In this document: positions 35,785-42,972 of the stretch, piece by piece
Layout: each line of letters begins with the position of its first letter
Numbering within the stretch: the stretch's first letter is position 1
From: Paenibacillus caseinilyticus
Lineage (GTDB): Bacteria > Bacillota > Bacilli > Paenibacillales > NBRC-103111
Assembly: GCF_027533645.1 (NCBI RefSeq)
Contig: NZ_JAQAGY010000009.1
Location: 62,001-126,000, forward strand
Direction of reading: 5' to 3'
Length of the DNA: 64,000 nt
Program-made: the position numbers and the translations under genes
Notes under the pieces: generated by a model
Told to the model about the DNA's origin: nothing
What the model saw: only the letters and a program-made list of their open reading frames with translations
Databases searched by the model: none

Positions 35785-35830
35785 GGCTGGTCGGGATTCC
35801 GGTGTAACCGGGCCTTTCGTCAGCCTTTTT
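35785..35830 (+). terminator. Structured terminator after the stalk-domain gene
   Basis: Stem ggctg/cagcc (35785-35789 with 35821-35825) enclosing a smaller ccggt-gta-accgg hairpin, followed by five Ts. A wider inverted repeat, caggtgagc (35753-35761) and gctcacctg (35831-35839), brackets it. Confidence 0.45.
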
Positions 35831-35979
35831 GCTCACCTGACGGACGGAGTAGCCGAGGCGATTTAGTTATAATTGTTTTTTCCATCCTAATGGTTCGCAA
35901 CTCGTGTTAAGATGACACGAGAGATTTGGCATCAAGATCTCCCTTTTGATTGCAAAATACATAAAAAAGAGGTGTCTGT

Positions 35980-36411
35980 ATGATCGTTGGGATATATCCA
36001 CAATTGATTTTGGAAGGCAAGGTACATGAGGCGGTTGCCTTTTATGAAGATGCATTGGATGCCACGGTTCTTGGCCGCCAAACCTATGGTGAAATTCCTG
36101 AATATCCGGACCACCCGACTCCTGTGGAAGCCAAAGACCGGGTCATCAACGCCCACTTGAAAGTGGGTCAAACCGATCTCATGCTGTCCGACATCTTCCC
36201 GGGTCATCCCTATTCCACCGCATCACAAAAGACGGCAGCTATCATCATTAACGATGCGGAGAAATCCAGAGAAGTCTTCGAGAAATTACTCGCAGGCGGA
36301 GGGCAGATGATCATGCCGCTTCAAAAGACCTTTTGGAGTGCTTCTTATGGACAAGTAAAAGATAAATTCGGCGTAACCTGGCAAATTTCAACACAATCGG
36401 CAAACCAATAA
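35980..36411 (+). CDS. PhnB/YjdN-like VOC family protein
   Basis: 143 aa. MIVGIYPQLILEGKVHEAVAFYEDAL and GQVKDKFGVTWQIS are the landmarks of the PhnB-like (3-demethylubiquinone methyltransferase-like) branch of the VOC superfamily. AGAGGTG precedes the ATG. Members are often described without a proven reaction; none is assigned here. Confidence 0.85.
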   Translation: MIVGIYPQLILEGKVHEAVAFYEDALDATVLGRQTYGEIPEYPDHPTPVEAKDRVINAHLKVGQTDLMLSDIFPGHPYSTASQKTAAIIINDAEKSREVFEKLLAGGGQMIMPLQKTFWSASYGQVKDKFGVTWQISTQSANQ

Positions 36412-36461
36412 CGTTTACAGCCACCCAAGTGCAACCTTCGGATGGATTCGCATTCAACCTG

Positions 36462-36502
36462 AAAGTCACCGTCTTCCATTGAGGCAGGGCAGTGACTTTT
36501 TT
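36462..36502 (+). terminator. Terminator of the PhnB-like gene
   Basis: Stem aaagtcac / gtgacttt (36462-36469 with 36492-36499) followed by a run of six Ts. Confidence 0.7.
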
Positions 36503-36508
36503 GTAATA

Positions 36509-36665
36509 TCAGAAAGCTATCCCTGCAATGACCGACATCATGGTCTTTTTAATTCTCCGGCGGTAATTCATCTTTGTGATCCGGGTGTCGCTGTGCCCAA
36601 GGGTCTCACTGATGAAATCGGTGGATGCCCCGTTGGCATAGGCACCTGAGCAAAGGCGCGCCGCA
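36509..36665 (-). pseudogene. C-terminal remnant of a tyrosine recombinase (integrase)
   Basis: On the minus strand STDFISETLGHSDTRITKMNY reproduces the box II region of phage-type integrases (LGHSxxxxTxxY with the catalytic Tyr). Upstream, ELRRAFAQV (the LRHxFA box) lies in another frame; inserting one C in the gcacc stretch near 36643 restores AFAQVAYANGAS, as the second copy at 38758-38803 shows. Everything N-terminal is missing. Confidence 0.7.
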
Positions 36666-36718
36666 GTTCCTCCTAGGGCTGCCTGCGTAACGAAAACCAC
36701 AAGGAGGGAGGCCCCCGA

Positions 36719-36880
36719 ACGACCATCGCCCAATGGCTGAACGCCATGCTGTGGATGGCGCGGACAGGTGCGCTCTGGCGGGATTTACCGGAATACTACG
36801 CCTCCTGCCCCACCGTCTTCAGCCGGTTCCGCCGCTGGAAAATCGCCGGAATTTGGGATCAGATCTTAGACCGGTCGTAA
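36719..36880 (+). pseudogene. N-terminal remnant of an IS5-family transposase
   Basis: Reading from 36719, the frame gives WLNAMLWMARTGALWRDLPE, then a segment ending FSRFRRWKIAGIWDQIL and a stop at 36877-36879, the well-known start domain of IS5/IS427-group transposases. The catalytic DDE domain is absent and no terminal inverted repeats were found, so it is an inactive scrap next to the integrase remnant. Confidence 0.75.
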
Positions 36881-36968
36881 GAAACTTCGCTAGAATGGCC
36901 ATCTCTGTCTTGTTTGCTGAACAATTACCCGGAGGATGTATTTCCCCTGTGAATAAATGTTCCGGTCT

Positions 36969-37490
36969 TCAAGCCCACTCAGGGCCTGTCCTGTTCTTCG
37001 TGCGGTTATAACAATGCTTTACCATAAAATAAACCCAAACGGTAAAAGCTTGTGCGGCTAAATAAAACACGAAGGAATACCCGAACTGCCACCCTTTCCG
37101 GTAATTAAAAAGATGGAAATAGGTAACAGAAACCCATTCGTAGGCAACCCCGGCAAGAGCCCAAGCGAATACGTACAAGCTGATACGGATTCCCTTCGGT
37201 TTCCACCAATCAAACAGATACAGAAACAAATAAGCAAACGGGCTGTATAGAAGGAAATTCAATAAATCAAACCATTCATACATCGGGAGATCGTTGACAT
37301 CGTACAGATCTACCGGCGGGAGACCGAAGTGAAAATCTACGAACAAGGCGGTTCCGCTTCCAATGACCAGAAAAACGAACGAGACAATCGTCGGAAAGCG
37401 GCGGGGAAGAATCAGTACAACTGCAATCATAGCCAATAAGGAAAGTGTCGAAAACCACTCGTTGCCGTCAAATTGCACGGGTAACTTCAT
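36969..37490 (-). CDS. CBO0543-like integral membrane protein
   Basis: 173 aa with five hydrophobic helices and Trp/Tyr-rich loops (YDVNDLPMYEWFDLLNFLLYSP, then LAGVAYEWVSVTYFHLFNYRKGW), which I associate with the CBO0543 family of small spore-former membrane proteins. Its ATG overlaps the end of the similar upstream gene by four bases. Function unknown. The C-terminus runs next to the transposase scrap and might have been altered by it. Confidence 0.65.
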   Translation of the reverse strand: MKLPVQFDGNEWFSTLSLLAMIAVVLILPRRFPTIVSFVFLVIGSGTALFVDFHFGLPPVDLYDVNDLPMYEWFDLLNFLLYSPFAYLFLYLFDWWKPKGIRISLYVFAWALAGVAYEWVSVTYFHLFNYRKGWQFGYSFVFYLAAQAFTVWVYFMVKHCYNRTKNRTGPEWA

Positions 37491-37960
37491 ATCCTCACTT
37501 CCTTTCGGGCGATGGATCGGATCCCTTTAAAAGCTAACCACAACACCGCCAGATTTAAGGCCCAATTGGCAAAAGAGAACCATACTCTCCAATTTCGGCT
37601 ATGGCTGAGGATGCCAAGCACATCTCCCAAGTATTCGAGACCAACAAAAAGCGCAACGAACATCGCCCCGTTTAGAAGCTTCTTCCACTTCCGGTCAAGC
37701 GATGTGTGAAGCTCCAGGAACAGCATCATGCCGATCGGAACTATAATGCTGCGATTAGTATCGTATACCAGATAGTCTATCCAATCATGCGATAGTTCGA
37801 CTAGCTTGTAGTTTAATCCGAACAACCAATGAAAGTTGTTTTGTAACAAAACGGTAAAGACCCATACGATGATTCCTTCGAAGACATGCAGTCGGCGTTT
37901 CGTAACGGAGAGAGTAAGAATGAGCAGCACTGATATACTGCAGAAGATCAGGATAGCCAA
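37487..37960 (-). CDS. CBO0543-like integral membrane protein (first of the pair)
   Basis: 157 aa, four to five helices, same style as the following gene, including NFHWLFGLNYKLVELSHDWIDY and NWALNLAVLWLAFKGIR. The start is TTG at 37960 with AAAGGTGG six bases before it; no other start fits. The coupled pair may form a hetero-oligomer, but this is inference. Confidence 0.65.
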   Translation of the reverse strand: MAILIFCSISVLLILTLSVTKRRLHVFEGIIVWVFTVLLQNNFHWLFGLNYKLVELSHDWIDYLVYDTNRSIIVPIGMMLFLELHTSLDRKWKKLLNGAMFVALFVGLEYLGDVLGILSHSRNWRVWFSFANWALNLAVLWLAFKGIRSIARKEVRI

Positions 37961-38041
37961 CGAATACCACCTTTTACATGCAGAATGGGACTATTATTCC
38001 CCTCACCGAGGTTATTCAAACTAAGACACTGGACATGCGCA

Positions 38042-38308
38042 TCATTTGAACAACTGGAGGATGTGTCTCTCCCGGCAGTTTGATTCCCCGCGCAGCTTGT
38101 AGCTGGCCAGTAGAAACATCGGACTGCTGATATCGCTGACTACAGAGGCGGCCATAGTACCAGCGGCGGCATAGGCAACGCCGTAGGGCAGCAAGATGTG
38201 TACCAAAGCCGCCGCCCGTTTACCTCCCCGGGTCTCTCCCTTTATCGCTTTGAGTGAATGAAGCCCTACATGGTCGCCTCCGATGATAACGCATGTCAAG
38301 TCGTTCAT
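38042..38308 (-). pseudogene. Truncated FAD/NAD(P)-dependent oxidoreductase start
   Basis: After AAGGAGC the frame begins MNDLTCVIIGGDHVGLHSLKAI, close to the dinucleotide-binding start of NADH dehydrogenase-like flavoproteins (one glycine of GGGxxG is Asp here). From about residue 30 it continues with unrelated hydrophobic sequence and ends at 88 residues, against about 350-400 for the family. Probably the remnant of a deleted gene. Confidence 0.45.
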
Positions 38309-38387
38309 CTTTCCTCAGCTCCTTTTACGTTTTGCACATATAACAACGTAAAGCGCTGATTTGTGACATCGGAAACGAACAAAAAAA

Positions 38388-38728
38388 TTAAGATTCGTCG
38401 ATCACTGATGCATACACTGACTCGTACCTCCGTAAGAAACATGTGGAAACAAGGTTGTATTCCTTATTCTCATGTCCATACTCGGTCAGAATGGTTGCTG
38501 CAGTAAGGGCCAGCTCGCTGCGGCTCGCACTGGAGATAAAGAGCAGTTTGGTTCCGGCAGCAAAAGCATTATGAAGAGATTTCGGGTCATTATAATCTCC
38601 CAGGCAGACTTCAATACCCAATTCCGCAGAAGCTTTTTCAAGATTACGTGCGACCGCAACAATTTGACTTGTCGGACCCTTTTTGAGCAAATGTTGTACA
38701 ACTAGACCTCCAAGTTGCCCTGTTGTTT
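38388..38728 (-). pseudogene. Remnant of an NmrA/QOR2-type NAD(P)H-binding oxidoreductase
   Basis: The frame GQLGGLVVQHLLKKGPTSQI and on through AGTKLLFISSAS is the beginning of an atypical SDR of the NmrA group; the first strand (VTGATG) is missing. LTAATILTEYGHENKEYNLVS then matches a segment normally about 70-80 residues further on, so an internal piece has been deleted in frame. The N-terminal truncation lies beside the second integrase fragment. Confidence 0.6.
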
Positions 38729-38757
38729 GCCTCCAATTCGATCCTTGGTATTAACTC

Positions 38758-38803
38758 AAATCGGGGGATGCCCCGTTGGCATAGGCCACCTGAGCAAAGG
38801 CGT
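38758..38803 (-). repeat. Second copy of an integrase fragment
   Basis: 46 bases nearly identical (one substitution, one extra base and little else) to 36615-36658. On the minus strand it reads HAFAQVAYANGAS, part of the conserved integrase region, in an intact frame. The two copies are direct repeats 2.1 kb apart. Confidence 0.75.
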
Positions 38804-38873
38804 GCTTCAGGAAATGGGGGGGTGATTCCAACCAAAAGGAATAATGAAAAACAATTTCGGGGGAGCCGAATAA

Positions 38874-39482
38874 TCACAACTGATCAGGCAGACCTTGCAG
38901 ATACATATTTATGCAGTCCGTGTTCTGCTTTAACGCTTGAATGGTCTTAGTATTCGGAGAGATATAAATGGTCAGATAATCAGCCTCGTCATAATCTATT
39001 CGGATCGGAAAGGCAAGTTTTTCTTCATTCAATGAAAACTCTGCGTGGATTCCAGGTTTATTGCCCCGTGCGTCCAAGCGGATCCACGCATCTAATTTCT
39101 GTATATAAACAGCGTTCAAAGCATGTATACAATACCCCGTGTCAGGAGTGTCCCCTATCGTCAGTCGCTGATAACAGAAGCCAGCCGGTATGCCTGCTCT
39201 TCGAAATATTGCACACAAAAGGTTCGCTTTTGCATAGCAAATCCCCTCTTCATGAACCAATGTTTCCGACGCGGAACAAGTAATTCTAGAACTTTGGATG
39301 TCCCAAGAATGATGAATTTCATCACGGACAAATTCATATGACTTTTTAATAAAATCTTCTTGGTCCTGTGATGATGCTGCCAGTCTGGAGGTCAATTCAG
39401 CAATCAAAGGGTGGTCATAATCGACCTCGGCTGTCTGGGTTAAATAATCGTTAATGACTTGCGATTCGCAGATTAGACTCAT
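38874..39482 (-). CDS. Transglutaminase-like domain protein
   Basis: 202 aa. The papain-like core is visible: Cys in HEEGICYAKANLLCAIFRRAGIPAGF, His in GYCIHALNAVYI and Asp in AWIRLDARGNK, the order of the catalytic triad in bacterial transglutaminase/protease-like proteins. No signal peptide. AGGAAGAG directly precedes ATG. Whether it acts as a peptidase, cross-linker or something else is unknown. Confidence 0.85.
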   Translation of the reverse strand: MSLICESQVINDYLTQTAEVDYDHPLIAELTSRLAASSQDQEDFIKKSYEFVRDEIHHSWDIQSSRITCSASETLVHEEGICYAKANLLCAIFRRAGIPAGFCYQRLTIGDTPDTGYCIHALNAVYIQKLDAWIRLDARGNKPGIHAEFSLNEEKLAFPIRIDYDEADYLTIYISPNTKTIQALKQNTDCINMYLQGLPDQL

Positions 39483-39548
39483 CTCTTCCTGTTATCCCCC
39501 CCCCAATAAATTGTGCCATTCTTATCCCTCCGACACAGCTGTGTTAAA

Positions 39549-40013
39549 TCATTCAAGCCACTTTATGTCCGCTGCATGTTGATAAATTGAATCAGAGAGA
39601 AACTCTTCAAATGAATCATAAAGCTTTACTATCCCTTTAGCACTTCCCTCGTACCATTCCATAACTGGAGGATTATCTCCGGCGTTTAACTCAAACAATC
39701 TAATTTCATAACCTTGATGCATGGAGAATACAAAAGCTGATTCAGGCAGCTCTATCGGATCATTATTCTCTCGCAATAATGCCTTGGCCTCATGCTGTAG
39801 TCCCTTTAATTCTGAGTACTTGGTAGTTGTACCTTGAAAAAGTCTTCCTGAATAATGACCTACAGCGAGTAAATATTGAATATATGACTCTGGTAACTTG
39901 ATTCTCATTTCTTGCTCCAGTAAGTTTATTTCAGCTTCGCTGCATCCTTTAAATGGATGATCAGTATGCAATTTCTTTTCCAAAAGGAGTTTTAACAAAT
40001 GATCACTTTTCAC
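39549..40013 (-). CDS. SMI1/KNR4 family protein
   Basis: 154 aa. GCSEAEINLLEQEMRIKLPESYIQYLLAVG is the family's N-terminal signature and FEEFLSDSIY sits near the end. Many bacterial members are immunity proteins against contact-dependent or polymorphic toxins, but no toxin gene is visible next to it, so it could be an orphan immunity gene. The start is GTG at 40013 with a weak AGGAAG/AGG region upstream. Confidence 0.85.
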   Translation of the reverse strand: MKSDHLLKLLLEKKLHTDHPFKGCSEAEINLLEQEMRIKLPESYIQYLLAVGHYSGRLFQGTTTKYSELKGLQHEAKALLRENNDPIELPESAFVFSMHQGYEIRLFELNAGDNPPVMEWYEGSAKGIVKLYDSFEEFLSDSIYQHAADIKWLE

Positions 40014-40160
40014 TAAAAAACCTGCTTCCTAAAGAAAGAAATATCTAATTATTCGTGAGGTACTTATTGAATTCCTTTACAGCAGTGGCCCATAGCGTAA
40101 ACTGCCCTTGCACGACCACCGTCTCAAATATCTCCTTTTCGAAACGATAAACATGACAAA

Positions 40161-40184
40161 AGAACCCCCATCACTGGAGGCTCT
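40161..40184 (-). terminator. Short terminator on the minus strand
   Basis: Nine-pair stem (40161-40169 with 40176-40184; G-U pairs only form on the minus strand) followed by TTTT. Fits the end of the small gene at 40250-40462. Confidence 0.5.
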
Positions 40185-40249
40185 AACCTAGAGCATGCCA
40201 CAGCAAACTGCTCTTTTGGTTGTTCCGAGCTTCTGAAGATCTGAACTAT

Positions 40250-40462
40250 TCAGTAAAGTGTAGGGACGGGACGGCAAGAAACAAATCGCACATATCTTGG
40301 ATCCACTACAAATTGAAACCAAAACCTTCCACTCCAGCGATAACCGGAAACCTCACTGTATTTAGCACTAGTCGGGTAAAAGCAGAAACTTTCCCCATTC
40401 CATAACCTTACAAAGGTGTATTGATACAAGCAGCCAACGAAATAAGAACTCGTGGGATTCAT
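40250..40462 (-). CDS. Small aromatic-rich hypothetical protein
   Basis: 70 aa, very rich in Phe, Tyr and Trp: VRLWNGESFCFYPTSAKYSEVSGYRWSG, then a segment to RYVRFVSC. The FYP...GYRWxG...DxRxxxxFxC spacing resembles a group of short uncharacterised proteins of Bacillus and Paenibacillus that I recognise but cannot name. The ribosome site is poor (AGG next to ATG), while a terminator lies 66 bases after the stop. Moderate support only. Confidence 0.45.
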   Translation of the reverse strand: MNPTSSYFVGCLYQYTFVRLWNGESFCFYPTSAKYSEVSGYRWSGRFWFQFVVDPRYVRFVSCRPVPTLY

Positions 40463-40497
40463 CCTAGTCTAAGGTTCGGTTATCGGTGTTATTACGC

Positions 40498-40535
40498 AAA
40501 GAAGCCCCCAAGCATTTCAGCCTGGAGGCTTCTTT
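40498..40535. terminator. Orphan hairpin
   Basis: aaagaagcc / ggcttcttt (40498-40506 with 40527-40535), nine perfect pairs plus inner pairs. No gene clearly ends here on the plus strand; it could mark a lost gene. Confidence 0.4.
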
Positions 40536-40598
40536 GGTACAAAGGAGGAACTCACATTATCGAGCCTGTTGAGATTCTAAATCCTTAGACTTGATCAA

Positions 40599-40634
40599 AA
40601 ATTAAAGCTCAGGCCCGAGGGCCTGAGCTTTAAT
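40599..40634 (-). terminator. Terminator of the YjcZ-type gene
   Basis: Perfect 16-bp stem (40601-40616 with 40619-40634) with a two-base centre; on the minus strand it is followed by TTTTT. It begins five bases after the stop codon. Confidence 0.85.
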
Positions 40635-40638
40635 CCCT

Positions 40639-40734
40639 TTAGATCATCCAACCTGCTCCAAGAACGATGACCAGCAAAATGTAAAGGACCAGGATTGTTG
40701 CTGTGCTGGTGAAGTAGCCTTTAACGCAGCTCAT
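40639..40734 (-). CDS. YjcZ-type sporulation micro-protein (31 aa)
   Basis: A 31-residue protein: MSCVKGYFTSTATI followed by a single hydrophobic helix and ending GAGWMI. Small proteins starting MSCxxG with one helix are the YjcZ family, common in spore-formers and linked to sporulation by annotation. GGGAGG lies seven bases before ATG at 40734 and a perfect terminator follows the stop, so the transcription unit is complete. CATACAATA at 40772-40764 (minus strand) resembles a mother-cell sigma factor -10 box. Exact function unknown. Confidence 0.82.
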   Translation of the reverse strand: MSCVKGYFTSTATILVLYILLVIVLGAGWMI

Positions 40735-40964
40735 GGTGTTTCCTCCCTTCGCTACCGATACTGTATTGTATGGGTATTTATTATCAAATGCTTAGGCTAT
40801 ATGGAAAATTGGGTGGGTTTTTTTATCGGCCCTGCAGCCATCCATGGCAAAACCGATGTGAAAGACTGATGATGAAATAAACACGGTAACTCATCCTCTG
40901 AATAAAGCCGATGATTGCAACCATAATAAGACAGGTTGTTTATTCCAAATGTACAGAGGAGCAG

Positions 40965-41624
40965 ATGAATTTGAAAAACAAATGGCTCATAACGTTGCCG
41001 GTAACCTTCACGCTTCTTTTTAGCGGGACGCCTGCAGTGGAATCCGCACAAGCGAAGATGAACGTGGAGAAGGATTCGGCTTGTCTACGTCCCCAAATGC
41101 TGAAATTGAAAAGCGATATGCAAAAGGCATGGATCGACCATACGATCTGGACGAGAAGCTATATTGTAAGCGCACTCTCTAATCTTCAAGACCAGAAGGA
41201 CGTGTTAGACCGGCTCCTGCAGAATCAGCAGGACACAGGCAATCTGATTAAGCCTTATTATGGGGAAGCCGCCGGTAATAAGCTGGCTGAACTTCTGAGA
41301 GAGCACATTCAGATTGCGGGGAACATTGTAGCGGCTGCCAAAGCGGGCAATCAAGCCGATGTGAAGAAGCTAGAGGCGGACTGGCATAGAAACGCCGACG
41401 AAATAGCCAAATTTTTAAGCGCGGCGAATCCGAACTGGCAGTATAAAGCCTTGCAAGATATGCTGTATAACCATCTGCAGTTCATTACGGAAGTAGTTCT
41501 GGACTACATCAAAGGAGACTGGAAAGCGAATATTGCAGCTACCGACAAAAACGAGATCCATATGATCCATTTAGCGGATATGCTGACCGAAGGCATTGTT
41601 AAACAATTTCCCCAAAAATTTTAG
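40965..41624 (+). CDS. Secreted protein of unknown function, family often mislabelled acetylglutamate kinase
   Basis: 219 aa with a signal peptide (MNLKNKWLITLPVTFTLLF, cleaved near AQA). The mature all-helical part has MQKAWIDHTIWTRSYIVSAL, PYYGEAAGNKLAELLREHI and NPNWQYKALQDMLYNHLQFI, which I recognise from a Bacillus/Paenibacillus group that databases tend to call acetylglutamate kinase or glycosyltransferase. Neither name fits: no nucleotide or sugar site is visible and the protein is exported. The conserved His, Asp, Trp and Tyr residues suggest a four-helix bundle that may bind metal. Start ATG at 40965 has AGAGGAG; the frame is open 18 codons upstream. Confidence 0.75.
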   Translation: MNLKNKWLITLPVTFTLLFSGTPAVESAQAKMNVEKDSACLRPQMLKLKSDMQKAWIDHTIWTRSYIVSALSNLQDQKDVLDRLLQNQQDTGNLIKPYYGEAAGNKLAELLREHIQIAGNIVAAAKAGNQADVKKLEADWHRNADEIAKFLSAANPNWQYKALQDMLYNHLQFITEVVLDYIKGDWKANIAATDKNEIHMIHLADMLTEGIVKQFPQKF

Positions 41625-41685
41625 TGACTCCGCCATTTCCTTTGACCCTAAGCGCTCTCTGAGATCATCCGCTGCACACGCAAAC

Positions 41686-41734
41686 AAAAGGTCCGGGGCA
41701 GTTCACCGTAATGGTGGATTGCCCCGGACCTTTT
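41686..41734. terminator. Long hairpin after the secreted-protein gene
   Basis: 15-bp perfect stem aaaaggtccggggca / tgccccggacctttt (41686-41700 with 41720-41734), with A and T ends allowing use on both strands. Confidence 0.8.
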
Positions 41735-41864
41735 GGGGGAGCATCTCCGTTCCTCCCAGCTGCCGTACGAACCTAACAAATCACAGCGGCTGCGCGCAGG
41801 TAGCTAGGCAGATCGCCAGTCAAGTTCGCCTCCAGCGACAGCATTCTTCTCCTACGTAGCCTAT

Positions 41865-41900
41865 AATACAGAGCAACGGCGGCCCGCCATGCTCTGTATT
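41865..41900. repeat. Inverted repeat downstream of folD
   Basis: aatacagagca / tgctctgtatt (41865-41875 with 41890-41900), loop of 14 GC-rich bases. Possible second terminator for folD, though no T-run follows. The rest of 41625-41938 holds no supported gene. Confidence 0.45.
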
Positions 41901-41938
41901 CGCCCTCCTTTTCTTCGGGCCTCCTTGCGCCCCCCTCT

Positions 41939-42781
41939 TCACCGCCCGAGCCGCTCCGCCGCCTCAACGGTATGCTTCAGCAGCATCGCGATCGTCACCG
42001 GACCCACACCGGCCGGAACGGGAGTAATCGCGGAAGCACGCGCGTAGGCCGCTTCGTAATCCACGTCTCCGACATTGCCCTCATTGTACCCCGCATCCAT
42101 CACAACCGCGCCGGGTTGGATCCAATCTCCCTGGATGAACTTGGGCTTACCCACCGCCGCTACCACGATATCGCCGAGCCGGACGATATCCTCCAGATTC
42201 ACGGTCTTGGAATGACAGACCGTTACCGTCGCATTCCGGTTCAGGAGCATCATCGATACAGGCTTTCCCAAGATGGGACTCCGCCCGATGACCACGGCAT
42301 GCTTGCCTTCGATCCCGATGCCGTAATGATCGAGTATCGCTATGATCGCCGCCGGGGTGCAGGAAGGATAGTCGGCTGTGCCGAAGGCATTCTGGGCGAA
42401 GCCCGTCATCGTGACCCCATCGACGTCCTTATCTGCCCGGATCGCCTCGAACACCGCCCGTTCGTCGATAGGATGGGGAACGGGGTGCTGCAGCAGGATG
42501 CCATGCACCGCAGGGTCTTCGTTCAGCTGCCGGATCGCTTCCAGCAGCTCCTCTGTCGTCGTCTCCCTTGGCAGATCGACCCGTCTGGACTGGAGGCCGA
42601 GTCTCCTGCAGGCGTTGCCCTTCATCCGCACATAAGTCGCCGACGCCGGATCGTCGCCGACCAGCACCGTCGCAAGACAGGGGACGATGCCCTGCCCCCT
42701 CAGCCGCTCCACCCGCTCCGCCAAGCTGCTCTTGATCTCCTCCGCCACCCGTGTTCCGTCCAATATCACCGTCTTCTTCAT
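41939..42781 (-). CDS. folD: Bifunctional methylenetetrahydrofolate dehydrogenase / cyclohydrolase
   Basis: 280 aa. Interconverts 5,10-methylene-, 5,10-methenyl- and 10-formyl-tetrahydrofolate, feeding purine and formyl-Met synthesis. Conserved landmarks: YVRMKGNACRRLG with the active-site Lys (Y-x-x-x-K), GILLQHPVPHPID, and the NADP loop VIGRSPILGKPVSMMLL. Several in-frame starts exist; ATG at 42781 begins the conserved MKKTVILDG and gives normal length. The gene sits behind a ZTP riboswitch with an intrinsic terminator, so it should be switched on when folate shortage raises ZTP/ZMP. Confidence 0.96.
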   Translation of the reverse strand: MKKTVILDGTRVAEEIKSSLAERVERLRGQGIVPCLATVLVGDDPASATYVRMKGNACRRLGLQSRRVDLPRETTTEELLEAIRQLNEDPAVHGILLQHPVPHPIDERAVFEAIRADKDVDGVTMTGFAQNAFGTADYPSCTPAAIIAILDHYGIGIEGKHAVVIGRSPILGKPVSMMLLNRNATVTVCHSKTVNLEDIVRLGDIVVAAVGKPKFIQGDWIQPGAVVMDAGYNEGNVGDVDYEAAYARASAITPVPAGVGPVTIAMLLKHTVEAAERLGR

Positions 42782-42805
42782 GGTTCGCACCAGCCCTCTC
42801 ATCCG

Positions 42806-42914
42806 AATAAAAACAGAAAGAGGCAAGGGGAATCCCCTTACCTCTGCCCAGGCGTACGGCTCATAGCTCCGTGTGCTCCCCCATGGTTCCCCATGCTCCG
42901 CCAGTCACACACAG
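42806..42914 (-). promoter_or_regulatory. ZTP (pfl motif) riboswitch with terminator, upstream of folD
   Basis: On the minus strand the aptamer (about 42914-42846) has P1 CTGTGTG/CACACGG, the conserved GACTGGCGGAGC, a CATGG-GGAA-CCATG hairpin, GGGGGAGC, and then the pfl signature ACGCCTGGGCA. It is followed at once by a 13-bp terminator hairpin (42845-42819, one G-U pair) and a T-rich tail (42818-42809). ZTP riboswitches bind ZMP/ZTP and relieve termination; folD is among their best-known targets. Confidence 0.9.
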
Positions 42915-42972
42915 TCGGTGCCCTTATCATACCAAGGGATACAGGATGAATCAATAATCAATGGCGATCTTC

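Noticed and set aside
35753..35839. Riboswitch upstream of the PhnB-like gene
   Set aside because: The region folds and ends in a T-run, but it follows the previous gene directly and lacks conserved sequence of any riboswitch class I know; a terminator is the simpler reading.
36733..37011. 92-codon plus-strand frame over the transposase scrap
   Set aside because: It is in the wrong frame; the transposase similarity is in the neighbouring frame.
41773..41967. 64-codon minus-strand frame after folD
   Set aside because: Overlaps folD and the inverted repeat at 41865-41900; no start signal or similarity.
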